A stretch of 64,000 nt of DNA, from positions 434,001-498,000 of the forward strand of contig ML133487.1 of the NCBI GenBank assembly GCA_003864495.1, read 5' to 3'. Of the stretch, positions 36,618-48,470 are shown piece after piece (positions within the stretch are counted from its first letter, which is position 1; every line of letters starts with the position of its first letter). The notes beneath the pieces were generated by a model. The model saw only the letters and a list, made by a program, of their open reading frames with translations. It searched no databases and had not been told where the DNA came from. Source of the stretch: Nemopilema nomurai. Lineage: Eukaryota; Cnidaria; Scyphozoa; Rhizostomeae; Rhizostomatidae. Both the position numbers and the translations under genes were made by a program.

Positions 36618-39600
36618 CGTGTTGCTCGCTCGTTTGCAGAATGTGCTCGTGTGCCCCTCAACCAGAGCTTTGCTTGCACAGACACAGGCTCGAAACTTTA
36701 AAGGCTTTTCCCTTTATATATAAGTGTCTCTATTTTCTAAATATAGAACATTGTCTCATGTCGATGTTCGAAAGCAACGAATCGTACCAGGAAGCGTTGA
36801 CGTAATAAAAGTTACTCATAATGCCAATTGTGGGGATAGGATTTGCATTAAATTGGATCTATAAGTAAAAACAATCCTCGACTTCAAAAGAGACACTTTG
36901 TGAACGCTATCTCATACAGTATAGCGAACGTATTAAATCTGTAAATGCTGCATCTGGGCAACAAGAATGTTAATTCAGGTCTGCAGAAACACAAAGCATG
37001 CGACTGAAATTATGTTAGTGAAAATCAGTCACATCGAAATAAGAAAAAAGTACATATAGCTTGCAAGTGAAATGGACAAATCTAGCATTAATGCTACTCA
37101 ATTTGCACACCGCTTTCAACTAAACGTAATCGCATTACTTACACTGTGTTACCTCCGTTTTTGTACGAAAGATTCCACAGTTGTTTTACATTGCAAACAG
37201 TGGAATCTTTGGTGGCTGTGTGGTGTGACGAACACAAACGATTAGCAATGGTCACACCTGAATGGAGTAATACCAGTTACGCGCGTATCTGCGGCCAAAA
37301 AGTTGACGGAGCACAGGGTTCGCGACACTTTCTTCGTTAAATGTCATTGCAAGAAAAACGTTCTATCCAAGTTTGTTCTCCCCAAAATTTTTCTCATGTT
37401 CTCAGCATTCCTAAGAATCTTATCAATGCTTTTCTATTTATTTCAAAGTAAAAAAGTTTCTGGTTTTACATAAAGATCTTGAAGCGAACCTCTCTCCTAT
37501 TAGTGCTTTAAAATATTCGAGTCTGAATCTGCTGTCCATTTTTTCACATGTCCTTTACTTCTATAAATTACTTCAACTTCATTTCACTTAAATAAGTTCA
37601 CTTTAGCAATAAAACCTCTAGTATTGAACTGAACTGGGAGAAAGGGATTTGTGGCCTAGTTACCGTTTGACGTATTGTGGATGTCTTTATGCGGTTTTGC
37701 AATCGCCTCCCACTGTTACAAAATACATTATGTTTTCACCAAGTCGGCGAGTGCTTTATGGACTTTTTGGGCAATTGTTCGATTTTAAAGTGCTATGAAA
37801 TACGAAGAACATACAGAGGGCTGGACAAATTGCACCCCCGCACGTAAAGCGCAGCAACGCATCGCAATTATGGTCAACAAAATGACCGAAAGAGACCAAC
37901 TCGCTTTTAATTTATAAGAAACCACTATATAAAAACTCACTGGTAAAAGGCCGAAAAATTTAAGAAACTTTCACTGGTAAATGTAAATCATTAAGAAGCA
38001 ATTCAAATTTTTATTCTCGTTTGAAAAACGGAAGATAACCACTGCGCATGGTTTTACGCTGTACAGGATCGTGCTAACTACATAGCCTTGCAGGATGTCG
38101 GTACCATGTATGATCCGACGCCCGCATAACATCCTTCATTATTTGACTGCCTTTGCCAGCTCAGAGACCGTGAATACCTTTGAAAACATTTCCTGATAAA
38201 ATGTGTCCTGAAAGGCCCTAGAATTAAGAAGCTTTCACCGTTGAAACTTCAGCGAGGTTTCTTATATCAAAAAAAACCTTGGATGCACCAGGGTTTCCTA
38301 ACAGGCTGGTAACTGTGTGAACTTTTTATACAAAACCGCCAAATTAAACTCTAAGGAAGACGTAAGAAATTCAATTAAAAAATGTACATGCTATCGAAAT
38401 TACGAAGAGTGGGACTTGAGAAGACAATTTTCGTAGACTTTAGATAGAAAATGCCAGTGACTTTTCTTGCATAATGGCGAAACGGGTCGATGATTCCTGC
38501 ATTCAATGAACCCACACTGAACTTGCAGTGAATTGTCAATTTTCAATTTAGGCCCATTTTACCATTTTCTTCCTTTTCATTCTGCACTTCCTATTGATCT
38601 CTCCCTTTTTAACTTGTACTCTGCTTTCCTACCATTTGCCTTGTTTAATGCTCTATCAATTTGATTACAGTATATTTGAGCTTGCAGTAAAGTTCAGCAC
38701 AGAAATAGTCGACACGCGTCTTTTCTCCTGCTCAACTGTAACTTTACAACTGTGAACAATTGTAAAGTTCACCATCGCAGCTAAGTAGGAGCCTCACAAC
38801 ACACAATATCGCTGGCTGTTCTTGCATTGGTGACCACGACGTGATAAGCAACACTTCCGTACATAAATAAAGATAGCAGTTACAGAGTATGTCTTTCTCT
38901 AAAGAAATCTTATTGCAGTAATAGATGTCACGCTTGGTAACTGCAGATGCCAAATCGCATTCAACCATAATGAGGAGAGCGAAGACGATATGAGAACCAG
39001 TGACTACAGTCTTAACTATGAATTGCTTTGTGATCAAGAGGCTATCATAAAGCGTTGTTACTTAAGATATGGATTAATTGTTCATTGTGGCATTTCAAGA
39101 TACACTTGATATGAATGGCTCTTCAATCTATTAACATGTCCGAGACGCTACATCTTAAGGTCCGAAGCGAAAAGTATGTCGTGTAACTTTTTAACACACA
39201 TTTCAATTCATTCTCAGCTGTCTATAATCAACTGATACCAATAAGGTTAAAAGTATATTGGCCTGTTCTTGATCTCGACTTGAGCTGGTTTATGTGGACG
39301 TTGATGATTGACACCATTTGTGGCACCCTCCCACAAGTTTGATGCGTATGGCTTTGGTGACTACAGGGGAGACAAACCAGATGACATGAAGACCCAAATG
39401 TGCAGAAAAGTGACAAATTTGCAGAAAAGTGACCGATTTGCAGAAAAGCGACCGATTTGCAGGAAAGTGACCGATTTGCAGAAAAGCGACAAATTTGCAG
39501 AAAAGTGACAAATTTGCAGAAACCATTTAAGTTGCATTTAATCCGATTCAGCTTCTAGTTCGAGTAAGGAAAAAGCTACTCGAAATAAGCACCAGTAAGA

Positions 39601-42600
39601 TTGCATTTTAGTACAATGGCTAGTCCCCAATACCCTGTTGTACGGCCTTTAAACCTGTAAACAATAAGAATGACCCCTAAGAACATGAGGTAGGCTAGCC
39701 TTGGAACGACACTAAACGACTTACATTTGAGCCAACATGAATATAAAAAAATTGTTGGGGCCTTACAACGTCTGAAGTCCCCTAGCTTCTAATCTACATT
39801 GACACCTCGCGTTACTGCGTGTTTCCAAGGAAATCCTTTGAGCATAATTCTGCGGATAGCCTCCCACGCCCCACTCTACTTCCGTAGATCAACATGTCTT
39901 TCAGGGGTGTATGTACAAAGGGATTGCATGGCTTTCCAAGCACAATAACTTGAACAGAAGTATCGAACATTGGTATATAAGCCCTGTTCGCATATCCAGA
40001 ACTTTTACTAATACGAACATCGTTTTGCAAGCGAAGCTTCATACTTGTGACAAGAAAAAATTGCACCGATTAGCATTGATAAAATTTGTTCTTGAAGCAA
40101 AATAACAGTCTTTATTTCAGAAATTGTAAGAAGAAGCTGTGGAACATGATTATGACCTGTAGTTTTCCGAAAGAATGTTTGCGTACTTTAAAAGGTAACA
40201 ATCTATGCATTAGTATATTGTTGACAGGTGTATTGTCCAAAAGTCGCAACGCACGTCTAATTAATATAGCCTCTTTCTTTCCGCACACTGGCATCGCAGC
40301 TGCAAAAGCCTTTTCAATGGTAGACGCAGATAAATAGTTATTCTTGCAGACGATACATCGATTGTTTCATGTTGAAAATATTTGCAAATATTTCGTTTCG
40401 CGATGAGTAGCCATTGCAACGAGACACCTTGGACAAAGTTTGCCGAAGCGTGCAAGTCCTTTTTCGAATGTTCGATTTGTTTATTTTGACCTACAGTAGA
40501 AGGTAACTTTTTCATAGTTATACCGTTCTAAATGGTTTGCTGCTCAACGTTGGGTTGCCAGAACAGAAAGGTTACCAAGAGAATCGATCCCATAACTCTA
40601 GCCAATGATTGTCTTAGTGGTAAGTGCAAACAAAAGAGCCTCCATCCGACGCAGTCCTTATCTCAAAGAGAGACCGTCATCATGTGAAGCCTCATCCTCA
40701 ATCAACTTCTCAGACTCTTTTCTTACTCTTTAGAAGTATCAAATATGAACTGGAAACCTACCTCAACCCCAACTCCTCTGTGCGTGGGGTTCTTTCTGGA
40801 GCCCCTTCTGTTGTTAGTGCCATTGCCAGGGCTTTCGATGTGGTCATCAATCTTCAATGCAAGCATAGAGTGGGTCTCTTTCACCAGCATATCCACGCCA
40901 GCATCGTCGCTTTTGCTCAGAGATGGGCACGTCGTCGATTCGATGCTAACCACCTTCCTCCTTCTTTCAGTAACTGTTTTTGGTTCCTCTCCTGCTTTTC
41001 TGCAAATAACCCAATGCCAAACGAAGAGGAAGTGCTTTCTTTTGCACATTTGCAGGGCTGCCAAGAAAAGGACAGCTACCAAGAGCAAAACAATCGTGGC
41101 AATTTTGTAGAAATTTGGCCCTACAAGAGACAGATGAGAGGCAATGAGGTTATAAGAAACAATGATGTTCAAAGAACTTTCGCGTGCCAATCTAAAAGAG
41201 CTACAAACTCAGTCATTGAAAGTGTTCTTACGTCAATTTCGGTACCTATAACCATATCGGTAGAGGGGCCTAAGAGGTAAAGACTCTTTTTTATTGGGTT
41301 GTTGAAAAGTCATTGAGCAAGTAGCGGTGTTAGAGGGAAACTTTCTTATACCGAATCTTGCCAGTTAACCAGAAGTAATTCAATGCTTTCTAAACGTCAT
41401 CTTTATTCAAAGGCTGTATGCTATACAATTTACGCTGTTGGGTGAGTTTGAACTAATTCACTCGCCTTAATTGGACAAATCACGAACAAGTGTCCCGTAA
41501 CACTTACAGAATGACCTTTGGATTACCCATCACGCAGCCCGAAAGCATCGATGAGTACTTCAAATGAGTACGAATAACCAATGAAATAAACGAACGACGA
41601 AACAGAGATGCGATGCACATTACGAGGGACAGAAGAAATGCGACGAATATTGATAAAGACATTGCATTTCTCTAAATGGAATGCTTGTAAAACACGCGTC
41701 TGAAACGAATGAAATTAAACCCATAGGCCTGACAACAAGTCCAGATTGAAGGCCATATAAAGATACAAAGCTATTCGACATGATGATTTCCAATATGACA
41801 TTGAATGCTGCATTGAATTAAAGTGACATGCACTCCAATAATAATATCTTCTATGATTAATGTCAGTGGCGTTAGGTTTCAAAGCTTTATTTCAATTACA
41901 ATTCAGATTTATTGAATTTATTTCAAACGTCTTAAATCCCAATAAGGAATATTAGGTGATGAGTCTAAAGCTTCATTGTGGAATCTGTTTATCGATGTTA
42001 GGAATTCGTTCTTGATATTGAAAACTTAGTCCACATATCATCATTGTAACAAAAACCAAAAAGTTTACATTCTGTTTCATTCTTCGATGTAATTAACTTC
42101 ATAGAAGTCTGTGCAAAGCTTTCCTTTTATTAGTTGCTTTGAATTTACAAAAACACAGAAATTATTAATTGGATTATACCAAATAATTAAAGCTTGCATA
42201 GAAACGAATTACCAATCATTAATGACTCTGACAAAATTGTCATCAATGTTTTTTCATTCTTTTGTTGAAGGAAACCAAGCATCTTAAGGCAGCCTATCTG
42301 ATATTAATTTGAGTGGGACACCTGCCTTGCTAAACGTAAACGCGTTGTGTTGAATTTAAGGCCACATTGCATCCTGCTACCAAACAGCATTCTGAACAAA
42401 ATTAACCGTAGCAACGTAGGTCTAACCGACTTAGATGCTTATTAGGTACCGCAAACACTCAACGCATGCCATGTGGAGCTATCGATAGGTCTTGCATAAC
42501 AAGCTGTGCCGATCTTTGCACCTACTGTGGATAGATACACCAGTAATGTTTTATTGATTTGTAAAAAAGAAAGCACGTTGACTCGATCGCAAGCTGAACA

Positions 42601-45496
42601 CTGCGCTTACAGGACGTCAAAAGATGCCTCAAGAAGGGATTTTGGAGAGATGCCTAGTTAGGAGTGGAGTATAAAATACCGAATAGAGTGTAAATCATGG
42701 GAATTAGAACACCCTTTTAAGAAATAAAACTGCATGAAAAAGAATATCCCAAAATAGTGTTCCAATTAAATATTTCAAGTGCCAAAGCACGAGGGATATG
42801 AAACATCTTCTCCACGTGTTCCTATCCCCTCCGACTTTCACCCTTCCCACCCACTTCCCACCAATCACTTTCGTCTCCATTTCAAGGGCGGCTTATAATG
42901 ATAAAGGGCGTGGTGTTTTCTAATATTTCAAAGCTGAAATGCCCCTCACCCACATGATAAACAAAGATGTTTCTTAAACATGGTTAATAGCGATTTTTGT
43001 ATAAAGACATGAGATCGGACCACAACCATTCCGATGATTGTAATCATTGGTTGATCGCACCCTTTTAACAGGTGCAAATCACAAAACGATCTGTCAATCG
43101 ATCAAATCTCATTTAATCCAATACCTATTGCTAAATCTGCAACATGGAATCACTTCCCTCCGCCACAATGTTCTCTATCTTATCGGAATAAATACGCAGT
43201 GGTGTGTATTTTGGATGGAGATCCGCTAACCGTTACCCGGATCTGCTAGGGAAACAGGTTCTCCGACCAAAGAGTCGCTACGGGCGAAAACTGGATGTTT
43301 GACTTTGCACAGAATTTTTCCTTTGAAGTAACCACTCTATTTAATTGGTCGGCCACTTGTCAATGCAGGTGCCCACGAGCGATTTTAAATTAATATAGCA
43401 GGTGCAAATAATGAAATGGTGATATTGTGATGGAATAATGTTTAAACTGTAACTAATAGAGACCGTAAGGATCGCCAGAAACGCATTCATCCCGACCAAT
43501 GTGTTTGTCCGCAGCATGTTAGAAAGTGGATTGACTGCGAAGAGCAGGGACATCATCTAGGCGGCCCCTTTGCAGGAGCTTTTCAGATTGATTTTAACAG
43601 TGATGAATGAACACGCTTAATCGCAATATGCTTAAAGCTACAGCCGCCAAAACAAATCAGTCTCGCGCGATATTCCAAAGCTTTTTGTCCAGAGCTCATT
43701 TACCCAATGCGAGCAACACGTTTCGTTGCAATTAAGCGGCTTCTTTTATTGTAGCACTCGCTAAAGATAAGCTAAACTGATGCATCGATACAGATAATGG
43801 GTTACATTATGAACGCCAAGTGTTCCAAAAACTCAATCCCTTTAAAATAGATTATTATGATAAATAATCCCCTCTTAAAATTCATGACTAAGCGATCAAC
43901 TATATTCTAATACATCATTAATGTAAAGCTAGCAATTGTACACAAAGCTTAGAGAAAGTCTATTGGATACTTTGCAACAAGGCATATTTTGAAGAGGTAT
44001 ATCTCAGACAAACATTGATGGCCTTTTGGCCCAAAAAGTCAATAGAAAGTAACACTAGACTCTGATTTGGATGCACTCATGCAATCAATCCATTACTTCA
44101 TCATTGATCTTTTACAACGTTCAAAATTTCCTCCTTACAGATACGCCACAAAGGAAACATTTGCTTTTAATATCAGCGCTGACTTTCTAGATCAAACTCC
44201 AGTGACACTTTGGGTGAGGCGAAAAATAGTAGCTTTCCTTTGGTAGACTATTGAAAAAAAAGATGGATCAATGTATGCAGAACTGAAAATATTTTACTGC
44301 CTCTAAAAATTTGCTTTCTGATAATTGTTTTGATTTTCGTTATACTTCGTGAGATTATAAAATAATCTCGATTTTGGCTGTAATTTTAGCCTTGATTCCA
44401 TCCAAGGCTTCCAGGCAGCTGGTATCTCCAAGTGAAATGTTTATTAGGACATCGTTTCAAAGAAGCTCTTGCCGAGGCGTTTGGCAAAAGTCAACATGAA
44501 ATGGCAAATGGCGGGGCAGTAAGACTTTCCGATGATTATTGAGGATTAGGATATAGGCTGTTGGAAATCTCATCGACTTTCTACCTGAACAGATTTACTT
44601 GAAAGCCTTTCATAGGTAACTTACACTACAAATTATTTAATGACTCCTCACGTTTAACTTTGTCTCCTTGACTGTGATTCAAACAACATGGAAAATGGGC
44701 CTCGTTATCTGTTTATATGAAATCTTTACAAAAGTTTGAAGTGAAATCGCCATACACGGCATTGCATAGGGAATATCAATGCACACCATGACTCAATTGA
44801 CTGGTTTTTCACTTGCTATCTCATAGAAAAAATTCTACAAAGAAGATGAATTGTGCGGTTTAACTTAAAAACACCGATCAAAACCTTTGTAACTGCTTCT
44901 TCAAAACATAAAAATTTCCAAATTTTTTCGAACGGTGAGTGCTGCACTCACTTGACTGAATGGGAAAATTTTCCAAATAGTGTACATCCACTCTAAGTGA
45001 AAAATCTTTATAATTTATATCAAAGCTTTGTCGCTGAAGGGGTCGTGAAACCGACTGAATTGTTCAGCAAGACTTTTGCTTAAGAAGTGTATACTCTTCA
45101 TAAGTTAACCACAAAACTAGTCATCAACGTAAATGCGCCTTCTTAACGTCAGATAAACTTAACTTACATACTCGCTGAAGGGGTCGTAAAACCGACTCAA
45201 TTGTTCAGCAAGACTTGCTTAAGAAGCGTATGCTCTTCATAAGTTAACCACAAAACTAGTCATCAACGTAAAATGCGCCCCCTTAGCTTTGGATCAGATT
45301 AACTTACAATAGTCTGTGTAACAATTAGTCTGTTTCGTGACATTGAAAGAATCTGTCGGAATAAACCCACGTAGCGAACTCGCTTAATGTCTGCGCAATG
45401 CAGATCGGAAAAAAGCAGAATCTACCTACCGGATCCTTCTGGTCCATTAACAATGACGTAATCATGGCTGGCTCTGGTGTCGTTGAGCAAAGGCAT
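29314..45496 (-). CDS. Same C2-domain gene, proposed long transmembrane form, 5 coding exons, 414 aa
   Basis: Proposed exons: 45426-45496, 40762-41191, 33324-33653, 30345-30415, 29314-29656. The first ends in phase 2 at donor GTAGAT. The second starts after TCTTTTAG, ends in phase 0 at donor GAG/GTAGGT, and so can join the shared exon at 33653 in frame. The product would have a short N-terminus with an N-glycosylation sequon (NDT, residues 5-7), one transmembrane helix at about 54-71 (IATIVLLLVAVLFLAALQ), a juxtamembrane Cys/Lys-rich stretch (MCKRK), a linker, then one C2 domain at about 287-405. That is the synaptotagmin layout minus the second C2. The 143-codon exon has no ATG before its membrane helix, so an upstream exon is needed. 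The link to 45496 and to 33653 is inferred from phase and splice sites only; the two exons could instead belong to a separate gene. Confidence 0.45.
34990..35335. mobile_element. Possible degraded transposon with GC-rich inverted ends
   Basis: The left end contains GTGGTTTTAGGGGGGTCC and the right end, reverse-complemented, contains GGCGGTTTTAAGGACTCC. They form an imperfect inverted repeat around an AT-rich interior, and the outermost right end reads CAGTGGCGG, a start typical of many hAT elements. No convincing 8-bp target duplication was found and no transposase is present. It lies in the intron between the 36537-36617 exon and the 33324-33653 exon. Confidence 0.4.
36711..36722 (-). promoter_or_regulatory. 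TATA box of the short C2-domain transcript
   Basis: On the minus strand TATATATAAAGG lies about 95 bases upstream of the ATG at 36617. Transcription would start about 30 bases downstream, giving a 5' untranslated region of about 60-70 bases. It supports 36537-36617 being a true first exon with its own promoter rather than an internal exon. Confidence 0.55.
37913..38266. mobile_element. Small inverted-repeat (MITE-like) element, copy 2
   Basis: It starts TATAAGAAACCACTA and ends GGTTTCTTATA, the reverse complement. An internal TTTAAGAAACTTTCAC near 37961 and AAGAAGCTTTCACC near 38226 match the internal motif of the element at 21683-22083. The two copies share ends but have different middle sequence and length (354 versus 401 bases), as expected for old copies of a non-autonomous family. 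No coding capacity is seen. Confidence 0.58.
39403..39516. repeat. Minisatellite, 6 units of 19 bp
   Basis: Six consecutive 19-base units of the form CAGAAAAGTGACCGATTTG, starting at 39403, 39422, 39441, 39460, 39479 and 39498. Units alternate between CCG and AAA in the second half and between GTG and GCG in the middle. Open frames running through the repeat are by-products of its periodicity. Confidence 0.97.
45031..45309. repeat. Tandem duplication, 2 units of about 140 bp
   Basis: The block beginning TCGCTGAAGGGGTCGT at 45031 recurs at 45172. Both copies contain CAGCAAGACTT, CTTAAGAAG, CTCTTCATAAGTTAACCAC and AAAACTAGTCATCAACGTAA, and end with AACTTACA. Copies differ by scattered substitutions and small indels, so the duplication is not recent. 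Confidence 0.95.
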
Positions 45497-46877
45497 GCCA
45501 GCTCGGTGTCTCAGGCAGCAAGAGTCACGTGTAGCCAGGATCTAAATTGGCATCTCGATGCAAGATGGCACATACTCAAATTATAGTCGTGATTTCGACT
45601 ATTACGCCGCGATCTGTTTAATCAATGTCTCTTGAAACCAGTTAATGTGGTCTTGAAGGCAGAGGCTCGCGTTAAACAACGTGGCAGGTGGATAACTGCT
45701 CAACCTACAAGTTGAGGAGTGAAAATTGTTTGAAAAACAAGCATACATTTAGTGATAGATTGTGGAACTCACGAAACAAGCTGCAATTAGAGTGAGCCGA
45801 TGTAAACAAGGAGATTTAGAAAACATTGATTAAACATTGGCAAGTAATAAAAGAAATATCCCGCATTGTTGTAAAGTCAATAACCGCTCACCAGCACCCA
45901 AATAACGCACAAATAGCCACGGGTATTTGCAGCACTTCAGCCAGCAATTTAGTCATCAATGTAAGTTTACGAGTGGAATCAATGACAGGAAAACAACTCG
46001 GCTAGCAAACTGGTGCGAATTCAGATCACCTACCAACGGTTATGGAAACTGAGATAGACCTCTAAGCAGAGATGGCATTCGCAATCAAAAACAATCTTCA
46101 AAGGCTGCTGTTTAAAGGGCATTGGTTTTCATTCACTGCGATTCAATGGACAGTAATTCCGTCGCCATTGTTGCTCACAGCGGCAGAAAGTATAAATTTG
46201 CAACGTCATCTTGCAAAGTGGTCGAAGCACAGCGCCTTGTCATCCATCTTAACTATTTAGTCGTGCAGGACAGCTAGCTAATGTTAACTGGGAACAGCTT
46301 GCGCACGGTCTTGCCCGCATTAGTACCAGATTTGTGCTACACTTCATCCTTCCCGGCTATGCTTTCTCTGAGGATTATCACTTGATGTGTATCAAACGAT
46401 TAGAGATTTAAAGCACTGCTGACAAAGGCATTTGAATCTAGATTACCTTCAACGCTTGCTTAACTCGTGTGATGACATTTCTTGTCTGTTTACAGCCAGG
46501 TGTCTGTTCTAAACCACGAAGGAAAACAACTGTTGCCGTTTGCTCGGACGTCTTCCTGTTGTATTCAAGATTCTTAATCCTACGTTGGCAGGTTGTCTGA
46601 TTGGCACAAAGATACTATAAAAAGGAAACCAGCAAACAGTATTCACAGGGCATTCATGTCACCCTCCTTGTGAGAGGAAACAACGCAACCACAAGGCGAT
46701 TCAGTCATTCAATATTCCCATACTCTTGGCTGTAAGGTTACTTGATCGAGCTCGGTTGTTGCCAAGTGTGGAAATGCCACCGAATCCCTGCGGAATAAGG
46801 CTAGCGTGAAATACCATAGAAGCAAATCATTACTTCTGACATTTAAGGCAGAGAGCATAAAATCATACGCATTGGGG

Positions 46878-47207
46878 CTACCGTAAATCCTCGAATTGGC
46901 CCCCCCCCTCGAAAAAGCTCTCCCCTCGAATAAGCCCCTACCCTAGAACTACAAATTTCCAATAAGCCCCCCCCCTCGAATAAGCCCCCCTCGATTTGTT
47001 GATTTTTGACTCCTGAGGTTGCCTTTGGCATTTTAGTGGATTACCACAAAAATTTATATATTTGTTAATAATTTAATCAAATGTTACTTTATACTTAGGC
47101 TATTTTCATATTATGAGAAGAAAGAAATTTCAGAAATTATATTTTTATGTGGCATGTTCCAAAAATATCAAAAATAAATCAGCCCCCAGGGGGCTTATTT
47201 ACGGTAG
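46878..47207. mobile_element. Inverted-repeat element with C-rich internal repeats (MITE-like), 330 bp
   Basis: The left end is CTACCGTAAATCCTCGAA and the right end, reverse-complemented, is CTACCGTAAATAAGCCCCC, so the first 11 bases match exactly as terminal inverted repeats. Three to four internal copies of CCCCTCGAATAAGCCCC with C8-C9 runs lie near the left end, and a single AGCCCCCAGGGGGCT palindrome lies near the right end. There is no coding capacity. Target-site duplication could not be defined. Confidence 0.7.
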
Positions 47208-47489
47208 TGTCAAATTTGGGTCTTTTCAGCCCCAAATGGAAAATATTGCGAACCTTTTATTCGATGTGAATAATGCAATGAATGATTGGAAAGGAACATT
47301 GTGATAGTAAAAACATTATACGATAATCGCCCAACCAACCAGCATTGTGATAGTAAAAAGGAAAATTTCTCGAGTACGAAGATCCAATGAAAATGTTATT
47401 GTAAACACGTGCACAAAAGTCTGCTTATCAAGGTTATGGCTCCCAGTCATCTGTTCTAGCAAAATAACAAAATCGATGCAGTTGAAATG

Positions 47490-48470
47490 TTTGGTCATTT
47501 AGCTGCATACACTGGGGAACCTGTCCTATTTCGAAAAGGAGGACATGATCAACTTCTAGATATTGCAAAGCATAGAACGAATGCATCTTTTTCACTCGAT
47601 AGCATTCGATCGCAGACCTAGTCCAAACACAGACACTCAACAGTTCGATATAATTCTTCAAAATATACAAAAACGAAAGAACTATATACCGAATTGACAT
47701 TTATTATATCGAGAAAGAATTCGACATCACTTTGGTATCACTCTTGCCAATTAGAGCAAAGAAAGTGGAAATTATGGAGGTGTGTTTCGCACTCAAAGAC
47801 CTTGCGCGAGACTAGAACCTAAAATTGGCATACCTAAAGCACCTTTACGATCAAAACTCTTCAAATTGTGCCGGAGTCGAAGGAATGGTTTTCTTAGAAT
47901 ATGTGAAAATGAACTCTTTCCGTCTACAGGAAGCAAAAATCTTCTTTTCTGCATCTTTCGTGAATACATTTGAACAACATTGGACCAAGATGTGATGCCT
48001 ACAGGACTTCGTCCAAACCAGAGACCTTATCTTTAAACAAAACTTGTTGATAAAGATTGCCAACACATCTTTATCAGGGATCGAAAAGGTTGCTGATTTA
48101 GAAGAAGCCATAATAAATATGATGACCAAAATTAAGAAAATCGAAGCAACCAAAGAGATGTTGGCATCAGTCGAAAGAACCTTGCCGCAAAAATACTTTG
48201 AAAAAAGATCTTCCCGACACAATGGCATTTCCACCACGCAACACTCTGCACAGAGCGAAGCTTGATACTTATGGTGAAGTCATTTATCTTTGTTGACAAA
48301 TGTTTCCTTCTGCAGAACTTGAAAATGCCTTATATCTTCCAGAACAGTACATCACATCCAAATAAGATCTTCGGGAGTCAGTGCTTCTCACAGCAGAAAC
48401 GCATCAAATGAATGAGCACATCGGGAAATCGCAACAATTCCGTGCAAAAGGAAACTTATGAACTCTTCTT
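47490..48470 (+). pseudogene. Decayed coding region of unknown family
   Basis: A plus-strand reading continues for long stretches with few stops. One frame from about 47651 through 48265 has only two internal stops (a TAG near 47813 and a TGA near 47994) where about a dozen would be expected by chance at this base composition. It reads like protein, for example VEGMVFLEYVKMNSFRLQEA and KVADLEEAIINMMTKIKKIE. Readings before it (about 47490-47650) and after it (about 48230-48470, AELENALYLPEQYI) lie in shifted frames, which suggests frameshifts. I do not recognise the protein; a decayed transposon or virus-derived gene is possible. No splice signals explain the breaks. The minus strand also has a 128-codon open frame here (47851-48237), a weaker alternative. 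Confidence 0.4.

Larger units (their letters stand above)
36723..40761. other. Upstream/intronic stretch, one mobile element and one minisatellite
   Basis: This is upstream of the short C2 transcript and intronic in the proposed long transcript. It holds the inverted-repeat element at 37913-38266 and the 19-bp minisatellite at 39403-39516. The rest is AT-rich. Open frames at 40086-40515 on both strands show no family resemblance and no splice-bounded structure. Confidence 0.5.

Noticed and set aside
36618..36697. Upstream extension of the short C2 first exon as coding sequence
   Set aside because: The frame stays open for about 26 codons before the ATG, but a TATA box lies directly upstream and there is no good acceptor, so this is more likely 5' untranslated region.
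40086..40515. Overlapping frames on both strands (83-84 codons)
   Set aside because: Neither shows family similarity, and neither is bounded by convincing splice sites or linked to neighbouring exons.
40624..41280. Plus-strand 218-codon ORF
   Set aside because: It starts with GTG rather than ATG and is the mirror of the minus-strand membrane exon at 40762-41191, which has proper splice borders, a clear hydrophobic helix and low stop density that explains the antisense frame.
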